From: Pirellulaceae bacterium
GTDB taxonomy: Bacteria; Planctomycetota; Planctomycetia; Pirellulales; Pirellulaceae
Assembly: GCA_019636375.1 (NCBI GenBank)
Contig: JAHBXS010000003.1
Span: 124,001-188,000 of the forward strand
Length of the DNA: 64,000 bases
Direction of reading: 5' to 3'
This document shows, in pieces, positions 7,552 to 16,435 of the stretch; positions within the stretch are counted from its first letter, which is position 1; every line of letters begins with the position of its first letter. The position numbers and the translations under genes are program-made. The notes under the pieces were generated by a model. It did no database searches, was not told where the DNA came from, and saw only the letters and a program-made list of their open reading frames with translations.

Positions 7552-8640
7552 TTACACCCGGCGGAGTCGGGAGACTCGACCTGTGCGCACCCATTCGGCG
7601 ACGAAGATGTTTCCGGCAGCGTCAAAACATGCATCGTGAGGATGAACAAAGCGGTCTTGTTGCCATTGCGATGGGTCGTTGCGAATGGTGTTTCCGCCTT
7701 CGCCAGTGATTCGCGCGACGTCGTCTCCGAGTACCGCGACGACTTCATCCTGTTTGTTTAAAATCGACAAACGAGCTTTCAATTCGGGGATTAATAGCCA
7801 GTCTTGGAACGCGTCGACGTTGGCCGGTAACCCGAACCCAGATTTGGTTTCAATGTGCTCGCCATCGAGAGTCAGGAATTGCAGCGTGTCGTGGGCACGG
7901 TCGGTGACCGCTAGACGCAATTGGCCTTCTGAGCGAGAATCAAGCCACAGACCGTGTGGGGTGTTGAATTTGCCTTGACCGTTGCCCGGGCCGCCAAAAC
8001 AGGATTTCCACTGACCGTCTTTATCGTAGCGATGGATGTAAAAGGAACCGTAGCCGTCGGCCAAGAAAAAATCGCCATCGGGCAAGAAGGCGAAATTTGT
8101 GGGCAGGAATCGGTCGCGTCCCCATTGGGCGACTGTCGATTTATCTTCGCCCGCTGCATAGACGCCGGATTCCATGGGAGCGCGGCGATACCAGACGAGA
8201 TTGCCGTTGAGGTCAAGTTTGGCAATCGCTTTGACTTGTTGATAAGCGGCGACGTAAATGAACTCGGTTCCGTCTTCGTCACGGATTTCGAGTCCATGCC
8301 CGCCGCCTTGGAACTCGCTACCAAAGGCTTTAATAAATTTTCCGCTGGGGTCAAATACAAAAATCGACGGGTGATCTTTCCATTGCGGGTTACCCTCGTG
8401 AATCACGTAGAGATTCCCCGCTTTATCGACTGCCACATTGTGCGTGGTTTGCCAAGAATACTTGTCCGGCAGTTGCGGCCAATCGTGCTGGATTTCATAC
8501 GTAAAATCATCGCAACCGACGATCCGCAGTTCTCGTGTTCGGCTAGCTGTTAAAACTGTTGGTGCCGCCACCGTAACAGCAGCCGCCGTTGAAACAGAGG
8601 TCAAAAATCGCCGACGAGAAAACTGAGTTGCATTGTTCAT
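7552..8640 (-). CDS. Tat-exported NHL-repeat beta-propeller protein
   Basis: This 362-residue protein opens with a twin-arginine signal, SRRRFLTSVSTAAAVTVAAP (residues 8-27), so it is probably exported folded. The rest contains repeated NHL-type units such as HNVAVDKAGNLYVIHEGN, SIFVFDPSGKFIKAFGSEF, FAFLPDGDFFLADGYGSFYIHRYDKDG, FNTPHGLWLDSR and FVHPHDACFDAAGNIFVAEW, giving a six-bladed propeller like that of peptidylglycine amidating lyase. Planctomycetes encode many such proteins; the substrate is unknown. It starts 37 bases after the end of the sialate O-acetylesterase gene, so the two may be one transcript. Confidence 0.85.
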   Translation of the reverse strand: MNNATQFSRRRFLTSVSTAAAVTVAAPTVLTASRTRELRIVGCDDFTYEIQHDWPQLPDKYSWQTTHNVAVDKAGNLYVIHEGNPQWKDHPSIFVFDPSGKFIKAFGSEFQGGGHGLEIRDEDGTEFIYVAAYQQVKAIAKLDLNGNLVWYRRAPMESGVYAAGEDKSTVAQWGRDRFLPTNFAFLPDGDFFLADGYGSFYIHRYDKDGQWKSCFGGPGNGQGKFNTPHGLWLDSRSEGQLRLAVTDRAHDTLQFLTLDGEHIETKSGFGLPANVDAFQDWLLIPELKARLSILNKQDEVVAVLGDDVARITGEGGNTIRNDPSQWQQDRFVHPHDACFDAAGNIFVAEWVRTGRVSRLRRV

Positions 8641-8677
8641 TACAAATCCACTAAAGAAAATTTAATTGAGTCACGCT

Positions 8678-10156
8678 TTAAAAATGGTTCCCTTCGGAAG
8701 ACAGCGGATATCGATCTGTACGGAACGGGGATGCGGGGAGTCCAAAGGAGTTGAATAGATTGGGAGTGGCAGTGTCGGACCAAGCGAAACGGACCTCGCG
8801 AGGATCGGTGATTTCGTCCGACCAGACGACGACCTGATCTCCCTCGATTCGTGCTGAAGCGGCGACAAATTTTTGGTCCGCCCCACAAACTGTGAACCAA
8901 TTTAACGGTTCGTCGTCTTTAGCGACTAACCCCTCGGCGACAAAATCGAAGTTAATCCGAATTTCGTGACCGGAGATTTCTTTGTTGCGATAGAGCGGAC
9001 CACTTGGGACGTTTACGGGTTCGGACGTTGTCGGCAGCCCGCGATAGCAATCGGACAAAGCCCAGCCAGCAAGTCGAGCTCCAACGGCTTGTTTGTTACG
9101 CGGGTGAATATCATTCAATTCCGTTACATCCGTGGTGACGACGATTCCCAAGTTCGGGGTTGTGCGATAGGTCTCAAGTTGCGTATCCCATAGTTCAGCG
9201 AGAGCCTCGACAGCGTTATTGGAATAGCGGAACGGAGCAAGTTGCACAAAGTAAAACGGAAATTCACGGCCGCCAGCCAATTGTTTCCGCCAGTCGCTGA
9301 TCAGCAACGGAAACAGCGTGCGGTATTGCTCGGCTCGTTTAACATTCGACTCCCCTTGATACCAGATCACCCCTCGAAAGGTGATTCCCCTGAGCGGTGC
9401 CACCATGCCGTTGTACAGGTTGGCCGGTCGATGGGGAGCGGCGGCGACTTCGAGCGTTTCCCAGTGATCGAGTAGGGGTTTTAAACCTGGTTCTCCTGCT
9501 AAGGCTTCACTTGAAATCCAGGCCTCGCAAGGCGTGCCGCCCCAAGTAGTTTTGACGAGCCCGATTGGAATGTTTAATTCTTGGTTGAGGCGTCTTCCGA
9601 AAAAGTAGGCCGTTGCTGAAAAGGTCCTCGCCGTTTCTGGATTGCAAACGTCCCAACCATTGGCCTTAGTCAAATCACCATTCGGATCGAGCAAAGCGCT
9701 ATGTTGAATATCCAAGAACCTGATATTTGGAAAGTCCTTAGAGCCAGCGATTTCACGTTCGGGAGCCTCTGCTTTTTCGATCGGCCATTCCATATTTGAT
9801 TGTCCGGAGCAAATCCAGACTTCACCGACCATCACGTTTGAGAATTGTACTCGCGGTTCACCAGTTTCAGCACGAACCTCGATGGTATAGGGTCCACCGG
9901 CAACGGGAGTTTCCAAAACGCCCGACCATTTCCCTTGGGCGTCGGCTTCAACAGCCGTTTCCTGATCGTTAAAAGCAATGATCAGCTTGCGTTGGGGTTT
10001 CGTTGTTCCCCAAATGCGGACCTTAGCTTGCTGCTGCAACACCATGTGATCGGAAAAAATTCTAGCCACGGTAATATCCGCATTGGCGTATCCAGCGGCA
10101 ATTGCAACAGCGATTGTCGACAGCACTTGGCAAAATCTCTTTCGGAAGTTCAACAT
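8678..10156 (-). CDS. Secreted sialate O-acetylesterase (SGNH hydrolase)
   Basis: This 492-residue protein has a signal peptide (MLNFRKRFCQVLSTIAVAIA...YANA) and the sialate O-acetylesterase layout: an N-terminal beta-sandwich (DHMVLQQQAKVRIWG), the block I nucleophile motif WICSGQSNMEWP, the block III motif IWYQGESNV and the catalytic Asp-His block NDIHPRNKQAVG. Such enzymes remove O-acetyl esters from sialic acids or other sugars. I take the ATG at 10156 because it follows GAGG and begins a signal peptide; an upstream GTG at 10177 adds seven residues. The likely role is degradation of acetylated glycans, in series with the downstream NHL protein. Confidence 0.92.
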   Translation of the reverse strand: MLNFRKRFCQVLSTIAVAIAAGYANADITVARIFSDHMVLQQQAKVRIWGTTKPQRKLIIAFNDQETAVEADAQGKWSGVLETPVAGGPYTIEVRAETGEPRVQFSNVMVGEVWICSGQSNMEWPIEKAEAPEREIAGSKDFPNIRFLDIQHSALLDPNGDLTKANGWDVCNPETARTFSATAYFFGRRLNQELNIPIGLVKTTWGGTPCEAWISSEALAGEPGLKPLLDHWETLEVAAAPHRPANLYNGMVAPLRGITFRGVIWYQGESNVKRAEQYRTLFPLLISDWRKQLAGGREFPFYFVQLAPFRYSNNAVEALAELWDTQLETYRTTPNLGIVVTTDVTELNDIHPRNKQAVGARLAGWALSDCYRGLPTTSEPVNVPSGPLYRNKEISGHEIRINFDFVAEGLVAKDDEPLNWFTVCGADQKFVAASARIEGDQVVVWSDEITDPREVRFAWSDTATPNLFNSFGLPASPFRTDRYPLSSEGNHF

Positions 10157-10683
10157 CTTTAAAAAACCTCGAACCACTTTTAAAACAAAGTTAACTTGCT
10201 GCGTGACCTAAGTCGCGCCGTCTTTTTCGGAGAATTTCGGCCCCATTCAGATGGTACTCAACGGAATTTAATAGAGGCCTCAACAACGCCGATTTTGCGT
10301 AGACACCTTAAATTCAATAGTTGTAGTTTAATTCAGCCGTGTAAATCTAGCCACCATGTAAAAAACCTCGTCAGCCCAATCTGCCTCTGAAAGTCGCCCA
10401 GCAATCTGGAAAAAATTACAGAAATACAATAGTCTCTTTCATTTTACTTGTCTAAATTTTCGTACCGGCGGCAAATCCAGCAGGGGAAAATCGCTAGAAT
10501 AAAAGGTACGTGACCGTAAGTTCGCCTCAAATGCTTGGGTTCCCGCAAATTTGGCAATACCCTCGCCACTTTTTGGTGCCAAAACAAGAACGCTGCCAAA
10601 AGCTTGGTCTCGGCAAGTTTAACGATTCAAACATTGAGAGAAGTTCCCGCAATTTGGGTAAAAATAAAGGAGTCGAAGAGGTG
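10157..10683. other. Intergenic region between divergent genes
   Basis: About 520 A/T-rich bases separate the sialate O-acetylesterase and the M28 peptidase, which are transcribed apart, so promoters for both must lie here. An upstream in-frame extension of the peptidase (from 10510) has no signal peptide or homology look and is not taken as coding. I see no RNA gene or repeat. Confidence 0.5.
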
Positions 10684-11724
10684 ATGAGCAGGAACATTTT
10701 AAGATTGATTTGCGGCTTAGGCCTCACGCTTTCAAGTTTGTGCTTTGCGACCGCACAAAGCGATTCGTTATCCGATACTCAGGACCAACAAACGAAATCT
10801 TCGACCCAAGCGCAAGAACAAGATCAGGCTCCTCAAAAGCCCACCGATCCTTCGGGGTTTGATGGAGACTATGCGTTCCAAATTCTCAAAGCGATCTGCG
10901 ACTTGGGACCTCGCGTCAGTGCGTCGGAGCCGATGCTCAAACAACAGCAAATGATCCGCGAGCATTTCGAAGGCCTCGGAGCCACGGTGATCAACCAAGA
11001 TTTCTTAGCAGCTCATCCACTCGACAACAAACGCCAAGTCCAATTGCGGAACATGATTGTTCGGTTCCATCCGGAGAACAAAAGACGACTCTTGTTGGGT
11101 TGCCATTACGACACCCGTCCGTTTCCAGATCGTGACCAACACAATCCACAAGGCCTATTTTTGGGAGCAAATGATGGCGCCAGTGGTGTCGGGTTCTTTT
11201 TTGAACTGGGCAAGCATTTAGTGGATTTGAAAGGGAAATACGGAATTGATCTGATTTTTTTCGATGGCGAGGAGTTTGTCTGGCGAACGGGGATCGACCC
11301 GATGTTTTTAGGTTCAACGCATTTCGCGACGGAATATGCCAAGAATCGTTGGAATGGCAAGTACGCTTACGGAATTGTTGTCGACATGATTGCCGACAAG
11401 GAACTCGAATTGTATTTCGAAGGGAACAGTGTTCAATACGCCCCTAAGCTTGCCCAGAGCATTTGGGGCGTGGCTAAAGAACTCGGGGTCAAAGAATTCA
11501 TTCCTGAACAAAGGCATCACATTCGAGACGACCATTTACCGCTAAACTCTATCGCGAGAATTCCTACCGTTGACATCATTGACTTTGACTATCCGAATGT
11601 AAACGTCGGCAATATCTATTGGCACACAGAAAAAGACCTCCCTGAGAATTGCTCGGCAGAGTCATTGGAGAAAGTTGGGCGAGTGTTACTGGAATGGTTA
11701 CGTCAGATGCAAAACATGAAATGA
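10684..11724 (+). CDS. M28-family peptidase / glutaminyl cyclase-like, secreted
   Basis: This 346-residue protein starts at ATG 10684, after GGAG and GAGG, with a signal peptide (RNILRLICGLGLTLSSLCFA). The M28 zinc ligands are visible: His in LLLGCHYDTRP, Asp in GANDGASGVG, Glu in FFDGEEFV and a late His in RDDHLPLN. The arrangement and length are closest to glutaminyl-peptide cyclotransferases, which are M28 relatives with one zinc that form N-terminal pyroglutamate. Aminopeptidase activity cannot be excluded. Its stop overlaps the start of the next gene as ATGA. Confidence 0.85.
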   Translation: MSRNILRLICGLGLTLSSLCFATAQSDSLSDTQDQQTKSSTQAQEQDQAPQKPTDPSGFDGDYAFQILKAICDLGPRVSASEPMLKQQQMIREHFEGLGATVINQDFLAAHPLDNKRQVQLRNMIVRFHPENKRRLLLGCHYDTRPFPDRDQHNPQGLFLGANDGASGVGFFFELGKHLVDLKGKYGIDLIFFDGEEFVWRTGIDPMFLGSTHFATEYAKNRWNGKYAYGIVVDMIADKELELYFEGNSVQYAPKLAQSIWGVAKELGVKEFIPEQRHHIRDDHLPLNSIARIPTVDIIDFDYPNVNVGNIYWHTEKDLPENCSAESLEKVGRVLLEWLRQMQNMK

Positions 11725-12218
11725 GCAACTTGATCATCGGACAAATGTTGATTTCTCGGCAAGGGGTGCTGTTGCTGTTCGGAGTGACCCTGTTCGTCGC
11801 TGGCTTGATTTTGATGCATCAACACCGCCGCGAGTGGATTGCGGTGTTGCGCCGCGAACGAAATCTGCGCAATCTGAAATTTGAGTTGAAGAAGTTCCGT
11901 CGTCGCGCGTTGGTTGGCTCGCTGTTATCAGTCCTCGGGGCGATGATGGCCGCACTCCACTGGGTTCACGACCCCACAACATTCGTCGTTTTGACGGTTG
12001 GCATGTTTCTGTTGCTGATCATCTTGTTGGGTTTGGGCCTTTTAGACTTCATGTCTGTGTGGCTTCACGAATACTCCACTGTGGATGATCGGGCGAAAAA
12101 AGACATGATCAATAAGGCCATTGAGCTGCATGAGGCCAGAAAGAAATTTTTAACGGATGGCGAAAGTCAAAGCGACAATGAAAATCCAAATGACTCTTCT
12201 TCGACGAGCGAAAAATGA
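11721..12218 (+). CDS. Membrane protein of unknown function
   Basis: This 165-residue protein has three hydrophobic segments: ISRQGVLLLFGVTLFVAGLILM near the start, ALVGSLLSVLGAMMAALHWV in the middle and FVVLTVGMFLLLIILLGLGLL after it. A charged Arg/Lys-rich stretch lies between the first two and a soluble tail rich in Ser, Asn, Asp and Glu follows the last. I do not recognise the family. The ATG at 11721 overlaps the peptidase stop by four bases, and its own stop overlaps the next ATG, so three genes are translationally coupled. Confidence 0.8.
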   Translation: MSNLIIGQMLISRQGVLLLFGVTLFVAGLILMHQHRREWIAVLRRERNLRNLKFELKKFRRRALVGSLLSVLGAMMAALHWVHDPTTFVVLTVGMFLLLIILLGLGLLDFMSVWLHEYSTVDDRAKKDMINKAIELHEARKKFLTDGESQSDNENPNDSSSTSEK

Positions 12219-12337
12219 GCCAACCAAATGCCGTTGCAACTAAACCCGCAACTTCAAAAATCATGTTTTTCATTTTCTTGATTGCCTATTTTTTGTGGTT
12301 AGGTGTACTGGCATGGATCGCCTTCTCGCACGGCTGA
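12215..12337 (+). CDS. 40-residue single-span membrane protein
   Basis: ATG 12215 overlaps the preceding stop in ATGA and opens a 40-codon frame, MSQPNAVATKPATSKIMFFI and onward, ending FSHG. Residues 16-36 form one hydrophobic helix rich in Phe, Ile, Leu and Trp. Overlap with the upstream gene and the clear membrane segment argue that it is real. A role as a subunit or partner of the 165-residue membrane protein is an inference from coupling. Confidence 0.65.
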   Translation: MSQPNAVATKPATSKIMFFIFLIAYFLWLGVLAWIAFSHG

Positions 12338-12643
12338 AAGTCCGAAATTGGTGGCCATTCCAATGAGGTGCCGTGACATGGCGCAAGGCAATTAATCGCC
12401 CGACGATGCCGCCAGGAAATTCTTGAGACAACGGTCGGCGGCAAAATCAGTCCTCTGCTGCTCCATGAAAAAGTGTGAATTGTAACGGTTCCACGGAATG
12501 TTTCGCCGAAATTTGGTCGGGATAAAATTGATTTGCGTTGTCAGCGGCCGCTTTTCGAGTGAGCGTCGCAGCTTGACGATTGAAAGACTATCAGCGAAAA
12601 AAACGCGAACACCTCGGATTAGCACGAGAAGCAAGGGACCAGC
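12338..12643. other. Intergenic, no feature seen
   Basis: These 306 bases precede the FtsQ-like gene. I find no RNA gene, strong palindrome or credible small open frame; it presumably carries the promoter of the next gene. Confidence 0.4.
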
Positions 12644-13585
12644 ATGGCGAAACAAAACAAGGGACGACGCTCTGCAACCAACGCTCGTCAAATCTGGCAC
12701 GGACTAAGCTGGGAACGTTGGTTGACGAATCCCACGGTATGGATTTTAGCGGCAACGGTTGGCCTGATATTTATGGCCCAGCAATACTGGGGTGAAGGAA
12801 CCACCGGAACTGGAGAAATCGACCCTCAATTTGCATTGACGGTCGATCGTATCGCGATTGCGGCACCGGAGGACTGGATTGGTCATTCTCCCACCGCTTT
12901 GTTGCAGGCAGAGTTCCTGGAGCCAGCGAGGTCTTTGCTCGATTCAAAGCTGGTCGGTGACCTTGCCGCCTATTTAAAAACTTGGCCATTTGTGAGGTCG
13001 ATCGATTCGATTGTCAAGTCGCCGCAAGGAATCAAGGTCGACATTTCCTATCGGCAGCCAATCGCGATCGTTGAGTGGAAAACTTCGGGAGAACGGTTTC
13101 GACGATGCGTAGACGACCTCGGCCAAGTAGTGCCGATCGGACTCGAGAAATCTGAGCGAAATTCAAGGCTCTTGCTTATTAACGTCGTTGACCCCGGAGG
13201 ATCACACCTTCAAGACTGGATGTCTTGGCCCGACACACGAATCGTGGACGCAACGAAAATCGCAGCCATATTACAAAACCATTTTGCCGATCTGGGAATT
13301 TATCGCGTCGTGACGTTTCGAAAAAACCAACATGATTTTTCGCAGCCTTTCGAATTGTGGACTGCTCGGGGAGCAAAAATCATTTGGTCGGACGATCCTA
13401 ATCAAGACTCTACCGAAATGATTGCCTTGCGGTTAGATCTGCTAGCAAAATGGCAGCAAGAAAACGGGAACTTTGACCAACTCGCGGGGCGCAAGAAAAT
13501 CGACGTTCGCTCAGGTTTGCTGCGGATCACCGATGACTTTGAAAACATCGCTCAGAATCAATTGGGAATTTCCAAGCCGCGATAA
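12644..13585 (+). CDS. Single-pass membrane protein with FtsQ/DivIB-like layout
   Basis: This 313-residue protein has a short basic cytoplasmic N-terminus (KQNKGRRSATNAR), one transmembrane helix (TVWILAATVGLIFMAQQYW, about 30-50) and a long extracytoplasmic part. Within it, LAAYLKTWPFVRSIDSIVKSPQGIKVDISYRQPIAIVEW resembles the end of a POTRA domain and the start of the beta domain of FtsQ, including the W-V-x-S/K pattern. FtsQ bridges septal proteins in bacteria that divide with FtsZ; many planctomycetes lack FtsZ, so the role here is open. No other division gene is adjacent. The call is by layout and short local similarity. Confidence 0.5.
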   Translation: MAKQNKGRRSATNARQIWHGLSWERWLTNPTVWILAATVGLIFMAQQYWGEGTTGTGEIDPQFALTVDRIAIAAPEDWIGHSPTALLQAEFLEPARSLLDSKLVGDLAAYLKTWPFVRSIDSIVKSPQGIKVDISYRQPIAIVEWKTSGERFRRCVDDLGQVVPIGLEKSERNSRLLLINVVDPGGSHLQDWMSWPDTRIVDATKIAAILQNHFADLGIYRVVTFRKNQHDFSQPFELWTARGAKIIWSDDPNQDSTEMIALRLDLLAKWQQENGNFDQLAGRKKIDVRSGLLRITDDFENIAQNQLGISKPR

Positions 13586-13623
13586 GACTCAGAGATACGA
13601 ACGACTCACTAACTGAACCATGC

Positions 13624-14859
13624 TCAAGCGACCTGTTGCAAGTCGTCGCGAACGCCAACGCTCAAGGTGCAGTTGCGAGTGAGTGGATATTTTTCCGCGA
13701 CAGCTTGGACTTCAGCAAGGGTCACTTGGCGATACAGATCGGCTATTTCTGCTGGGGTTTTGTAAACCTGCCCCGCGAGCCATTGGCCACCGAGATTAAA
13801 CATTCGCGGCTCGGTCCGTTCGCTGGCCAGCAAAATGTGAGCGATAATCTTTTGTTTGGCGAGTGCCAGTTCTTTTTCAGAGATGCCCTCTAGGGCACTC
13901 ATTTGAACACGGTGCAGGCGTTCTAAGTTTTCTTGTGCCAAATCTGGGTCGCAACAAATGTAGCTCATCACCATCCCCGTCCCCAAAAACTCGCAACTGC
14001 CGATACCGGCTGACTCCGCGAGCCCTGAGTCGAGCAACTCCCAAAACAAACGACTTCCGCTGTCGTCTCCAAGAATCGTCGATAGTATCCGCATGGCGAA
14101 CCGGTCATCGTCGGTGGAGCAGGGCCCTGGTGCAAGTTGCATCAAATATTGTTGCGTCGAATTTTCTTTGACCAGCGATGAGAATCCGAAACGAGGCTTG
14201 GCTGGTACGACGACGCGAGTGGCCGAAAGTGTTTCCCACTTCCCGCAGCTTTTCTCGGCGTCAGCGACGAATCGTTCAAAATCTAGTTTGCCGGCCCCGA
14301 CAATCGCCATATTTCCAGGACAATAACGACCCGCAAAATAATCTCGCATTTGAGCGGACGAAAGGCCGCCGACAGTTTCAGGAGTTCCCAAGACCGAACG
14401 CCCCAGAGGATGATCTCCAAAATACTCGGCCATCAGCAGTTCGTGACCGCCATAAGGTGGCTGGTCTTGATACATCATGATCTCTTCGATGATTACTTTT
14501 TTCTCAGTCTCGAAATCCGAATCTCGTAACGCCGGACGCATCAAGTCGGCCAGCAATTCCACCACACGGCTTTGAAACTCCGGAAGGACGCTGGCGTGGT
14601 AGATCGTGCTCTCTTCCCCCGTCCGCGCATTGCTGCTTCCACCCATCTCATCCAGTTCTAGGTTGACTTGATCCGCCGAACGACGATCAGTGCCTTTGAA
14701 AACCATGTGCTCGAGGAAATGGCTGACGCCCCCAATCTCTGGCGATTCGTCGCGCGAACCGGTTCGCACGAAAACCCCGTACGCCGCGAAATGCGCTTCG
14801 TCGTTACATTCGGCCAAGATGGTCAAGCCGTTATCAAGTTGCTGTTGTCGGTATTGCAC
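13624..14859 (-). CDS. M16-family zinc peptidase, catalytic subunit
   Basis: This 411-residue protein shows the inverted zinc motif H47-F-L-E-H51 (GGVSHFLEHMVFKGT), with the third ligand expected in FETEKKVIIEEIMMY about 75 residues on. After it come the usual M16 features ARTGEESTIYHASVLPE and, in the C-terminal half, the R/Y region DDSGSRLFWELLDSGLAES. Length and order match the bacterial M16B subunits related to mitochondrial processing peptidase. It follows the second M16 gene with a 26-base overlap, so the two are probably made together as a heterodimer. Confidence 0.92.
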   Translation of the reverse strand: MQYRQQQLDNGLTILAECNDEAHFAAYGVFVRTGSRDESPEIGGVSHFLEHMVFKGTDRRSADQVNLELDEMGGSSNARTGEESTIYHASVLPEFQSRVVELLADLMRPALRDSDFETEKKVIIEEIMMYQDQPPYGGHELLMAEYFGDHPLGRSVLGTPETVGGLSSAQMRDYFAGRYCPGNMAIVGAGKLDFERFVADAEKSCGKWETLSATRVVVPAKPRFGFSSLVKENSTQQYLMQLAPGPCSTDDDRFAMRILSTILGDDSGSRLFWELLDSGLAESAGIGSCEFLGTGMVMSYICCDPDLAQENLERLHRVQMSALEGISEKELALAKQKIIAHILLASERTEPRMFNLGGQWLAGQVYKTPAEIADLYRQVTLAEVQAVAEKYPLTRNCTLSVGVRDDLQQVA

Positions 14860-16096
14860 CAGTTATCTCCAATGGCATTTCGCCCAAAGTCACGATATCA
14901 AAAGGCCCCAACGGATTCGACGCCAGATAATCATTAATTCCTTGCACCGTCAAACTTTGGATTTGATTTTGAATTTCCTCCATCGAACGAATGCGTCCGA
15001 GATGAAACAAGTCTCCGGCCAATGCACTGACTCGCGAGCGGCAACTCTCCTGCTGCATCACCAATCCGCTGCGAAATTGAACCTGCATCCGTTCAAGCTC
15101 CGACTGGGTAATCCCCTGCGATAACAGGCCGATTTGTTCCAGCATCACGTCCAACGTTTGTTGCGCGGATTGAGTTGTGGTTGCCGAATATCCAAAAACT
15201 GCTCCTCGGTCCAAAATCGCATGACAATGGGCCCCGACCGAATAGCACAACCCGCGTCGCTCACGAACCTCTCGAAATAGACGCGAACTCATCCCATCAC
15301 TCAACACGCCAATCGCACCCCGAAGGAGGTAATAATTTTCATCGCGGAAGGGAAGCCCTGGCCAAGCCAACGAGATGTAGGTTTGGTTACTCGGGAACTC
15401 TAAATGACGATAACCTCGTTCACCACCACGAACGGTTGGCTCGGATGCGTCTTGAGCGGACTTTCTACCGAACAATTCAGCAACCAACTGCCGAATCGTC
15501 GGCCAATTAAATTTTCCTGCAACGGCAATCAGCATTCCCTGCGGCTGATAATGCCGCTGATAAAATTCTTTCAATTCCTCAATTCGCATCGCCGAAACGG
15601 CTTCAAGCGTCCCATCGGAATTGCGGCCGTAAGGATCTCCGTAAAATCTCAAACGAGACTCCAACGTTGTTTTTCCTGGCAAGTCGTCGTCGAGCGCCTG
15701 AATGTCTTGAAGGCAAGCGTTACGGCCATCCTCGAGTTGAGCTTCTGGGAAATGGGGCTCATTAATGACTTCTGCGTAAACCCGCATCGCACTTTCGAGT
15801 CCCTCAGCCGGCAAGGCACCACCAAAAAAAGTGTGATAGACGCCGCACGTCGAGTAGTAGTCGCAACCGAGCCCCTCCAACTCCTCGACGAGCCCTCGGT
15901 TATCAAATTGACCACCGCCGCGGAACACCATCTCACACGTGAAGTTCGCCATCCCCAGTTGATGCAAGGGATCAAAGCGACAGCCTGCTGGAAAGGCCAT
16001 CGTAAACGCAGCAGACTGCAACCAGGGCATCTCTTGAGCAACCAGTGTCAATCCATTTTCAAAGGTATGTTGATGCGTCTGAGTTGAATGGGCCAT
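14834..16096 (-). CDS. M16-family peptidase homologue lacking the zinc motif
   Basis: This 420-residue protein aligns in layout with its neighbour: NGLTLVAQEMPWLQSAAFTM at the start, a middle YGDPYGRNSDGT and a C-terminal SDGMSSRLFREVRERRGLCYS. Where the HxxEH motif belongs it has NFTCEMVFRGG, so both histidines and the pairing glutamate are missing. In M16B heterodimers one subunit is catalytic and the other, lacking the motif but keeping the R/Y pair, helps bind substrate. This fits that second role. No signal peptide is visible. Confidence 0.9.
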   Translation of the reverse strand: MAHSTQTHQHTFENGLTLVAQEMPWLQSAAFTMAFPAGCRFDPLHQLGMANFTCEMVFRGGGQFDNRGLVEELEGLGCDYYSTCGVYHTFFGGALPAEGLESAMRVYAEVINEPHFPEAQLEDGRNACLQDIQALDDDLPGKTTLESRLRFYGDPYGRNSDGTLEAVSAMRIEELKEFYQRHYQPQGMLIAVAGKFNWPTIRQLVAELFGRKSAQDASEPTVRGGERGYRHLEFPSNQTYISLAWPGLPFRDENYYLLRGAIGVLSDGMSSRLFREVRERRGLCYSVGAHCHAILDRGAVFGYSATTTQSAQQTLDVMLEQIGLLSQGITQSELERMQVQFRSGLVMQQESCRSRVSALAGDLFHLGRIRSMEEIQNQIQSLTVQGINDYLASNPLGPFDIVTLGEMPLEITGAIPTTAT

Positions 16097-16435
16097 TTAA
16101 GTTTAAATCAACCTGGGGTTTCGAAGAATGCTCGATTTGTTGGAACAAGTTCAGGATTGGAATTCGGGGGCGGAAAGCCATCCGGTCCGCAGATTCGGAC
16201 CGCCTCCTGCCGAGTGTTAAGCCATTGTAAAAGTATCCCGCGTTTATGAAACGGTGACCACCTGGAAAATCACGAAAAAAAGGCAAAATGGGCGGTTTCT
16301 GTTGTAAGCATTGCGAACTAACTCATAATTATTTGTAAAAATCGGCATTTTTCAATTTTTGAGAAACTGCTAAATCGTCTCCCGCGAGAGCACTCTCTGA
16401 GGCTCTTTTTCGAAAACACGATGAGGCTTGACAAG
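16097..16435. other. Intergenic between divergent genes, one small hairpin
   Basis: About 340 bases separate the M16 pair from the outer-membrane protein gene. CGGTCCG and CGGACCG (16183-16202) form a 7-bp stem around CAGATT; no T-run follows on either strand. Promoters for both directions are expected here. Confidence 0.5.

Noticed and set aside
10510..10683. Upstream extension of the M28 peptidase gene
   Set aside because: It would put about 58 hydrophilic residues before a clear signal peptide, and the ATG at 10684 has a good ribosome site.
16183..16202. Hairpin CGGTCCG/CGGACCG as a terminator
   Set aside because: Seven pairs but no T-run on either side, and it lies between divergent genes where no terminator is needed.
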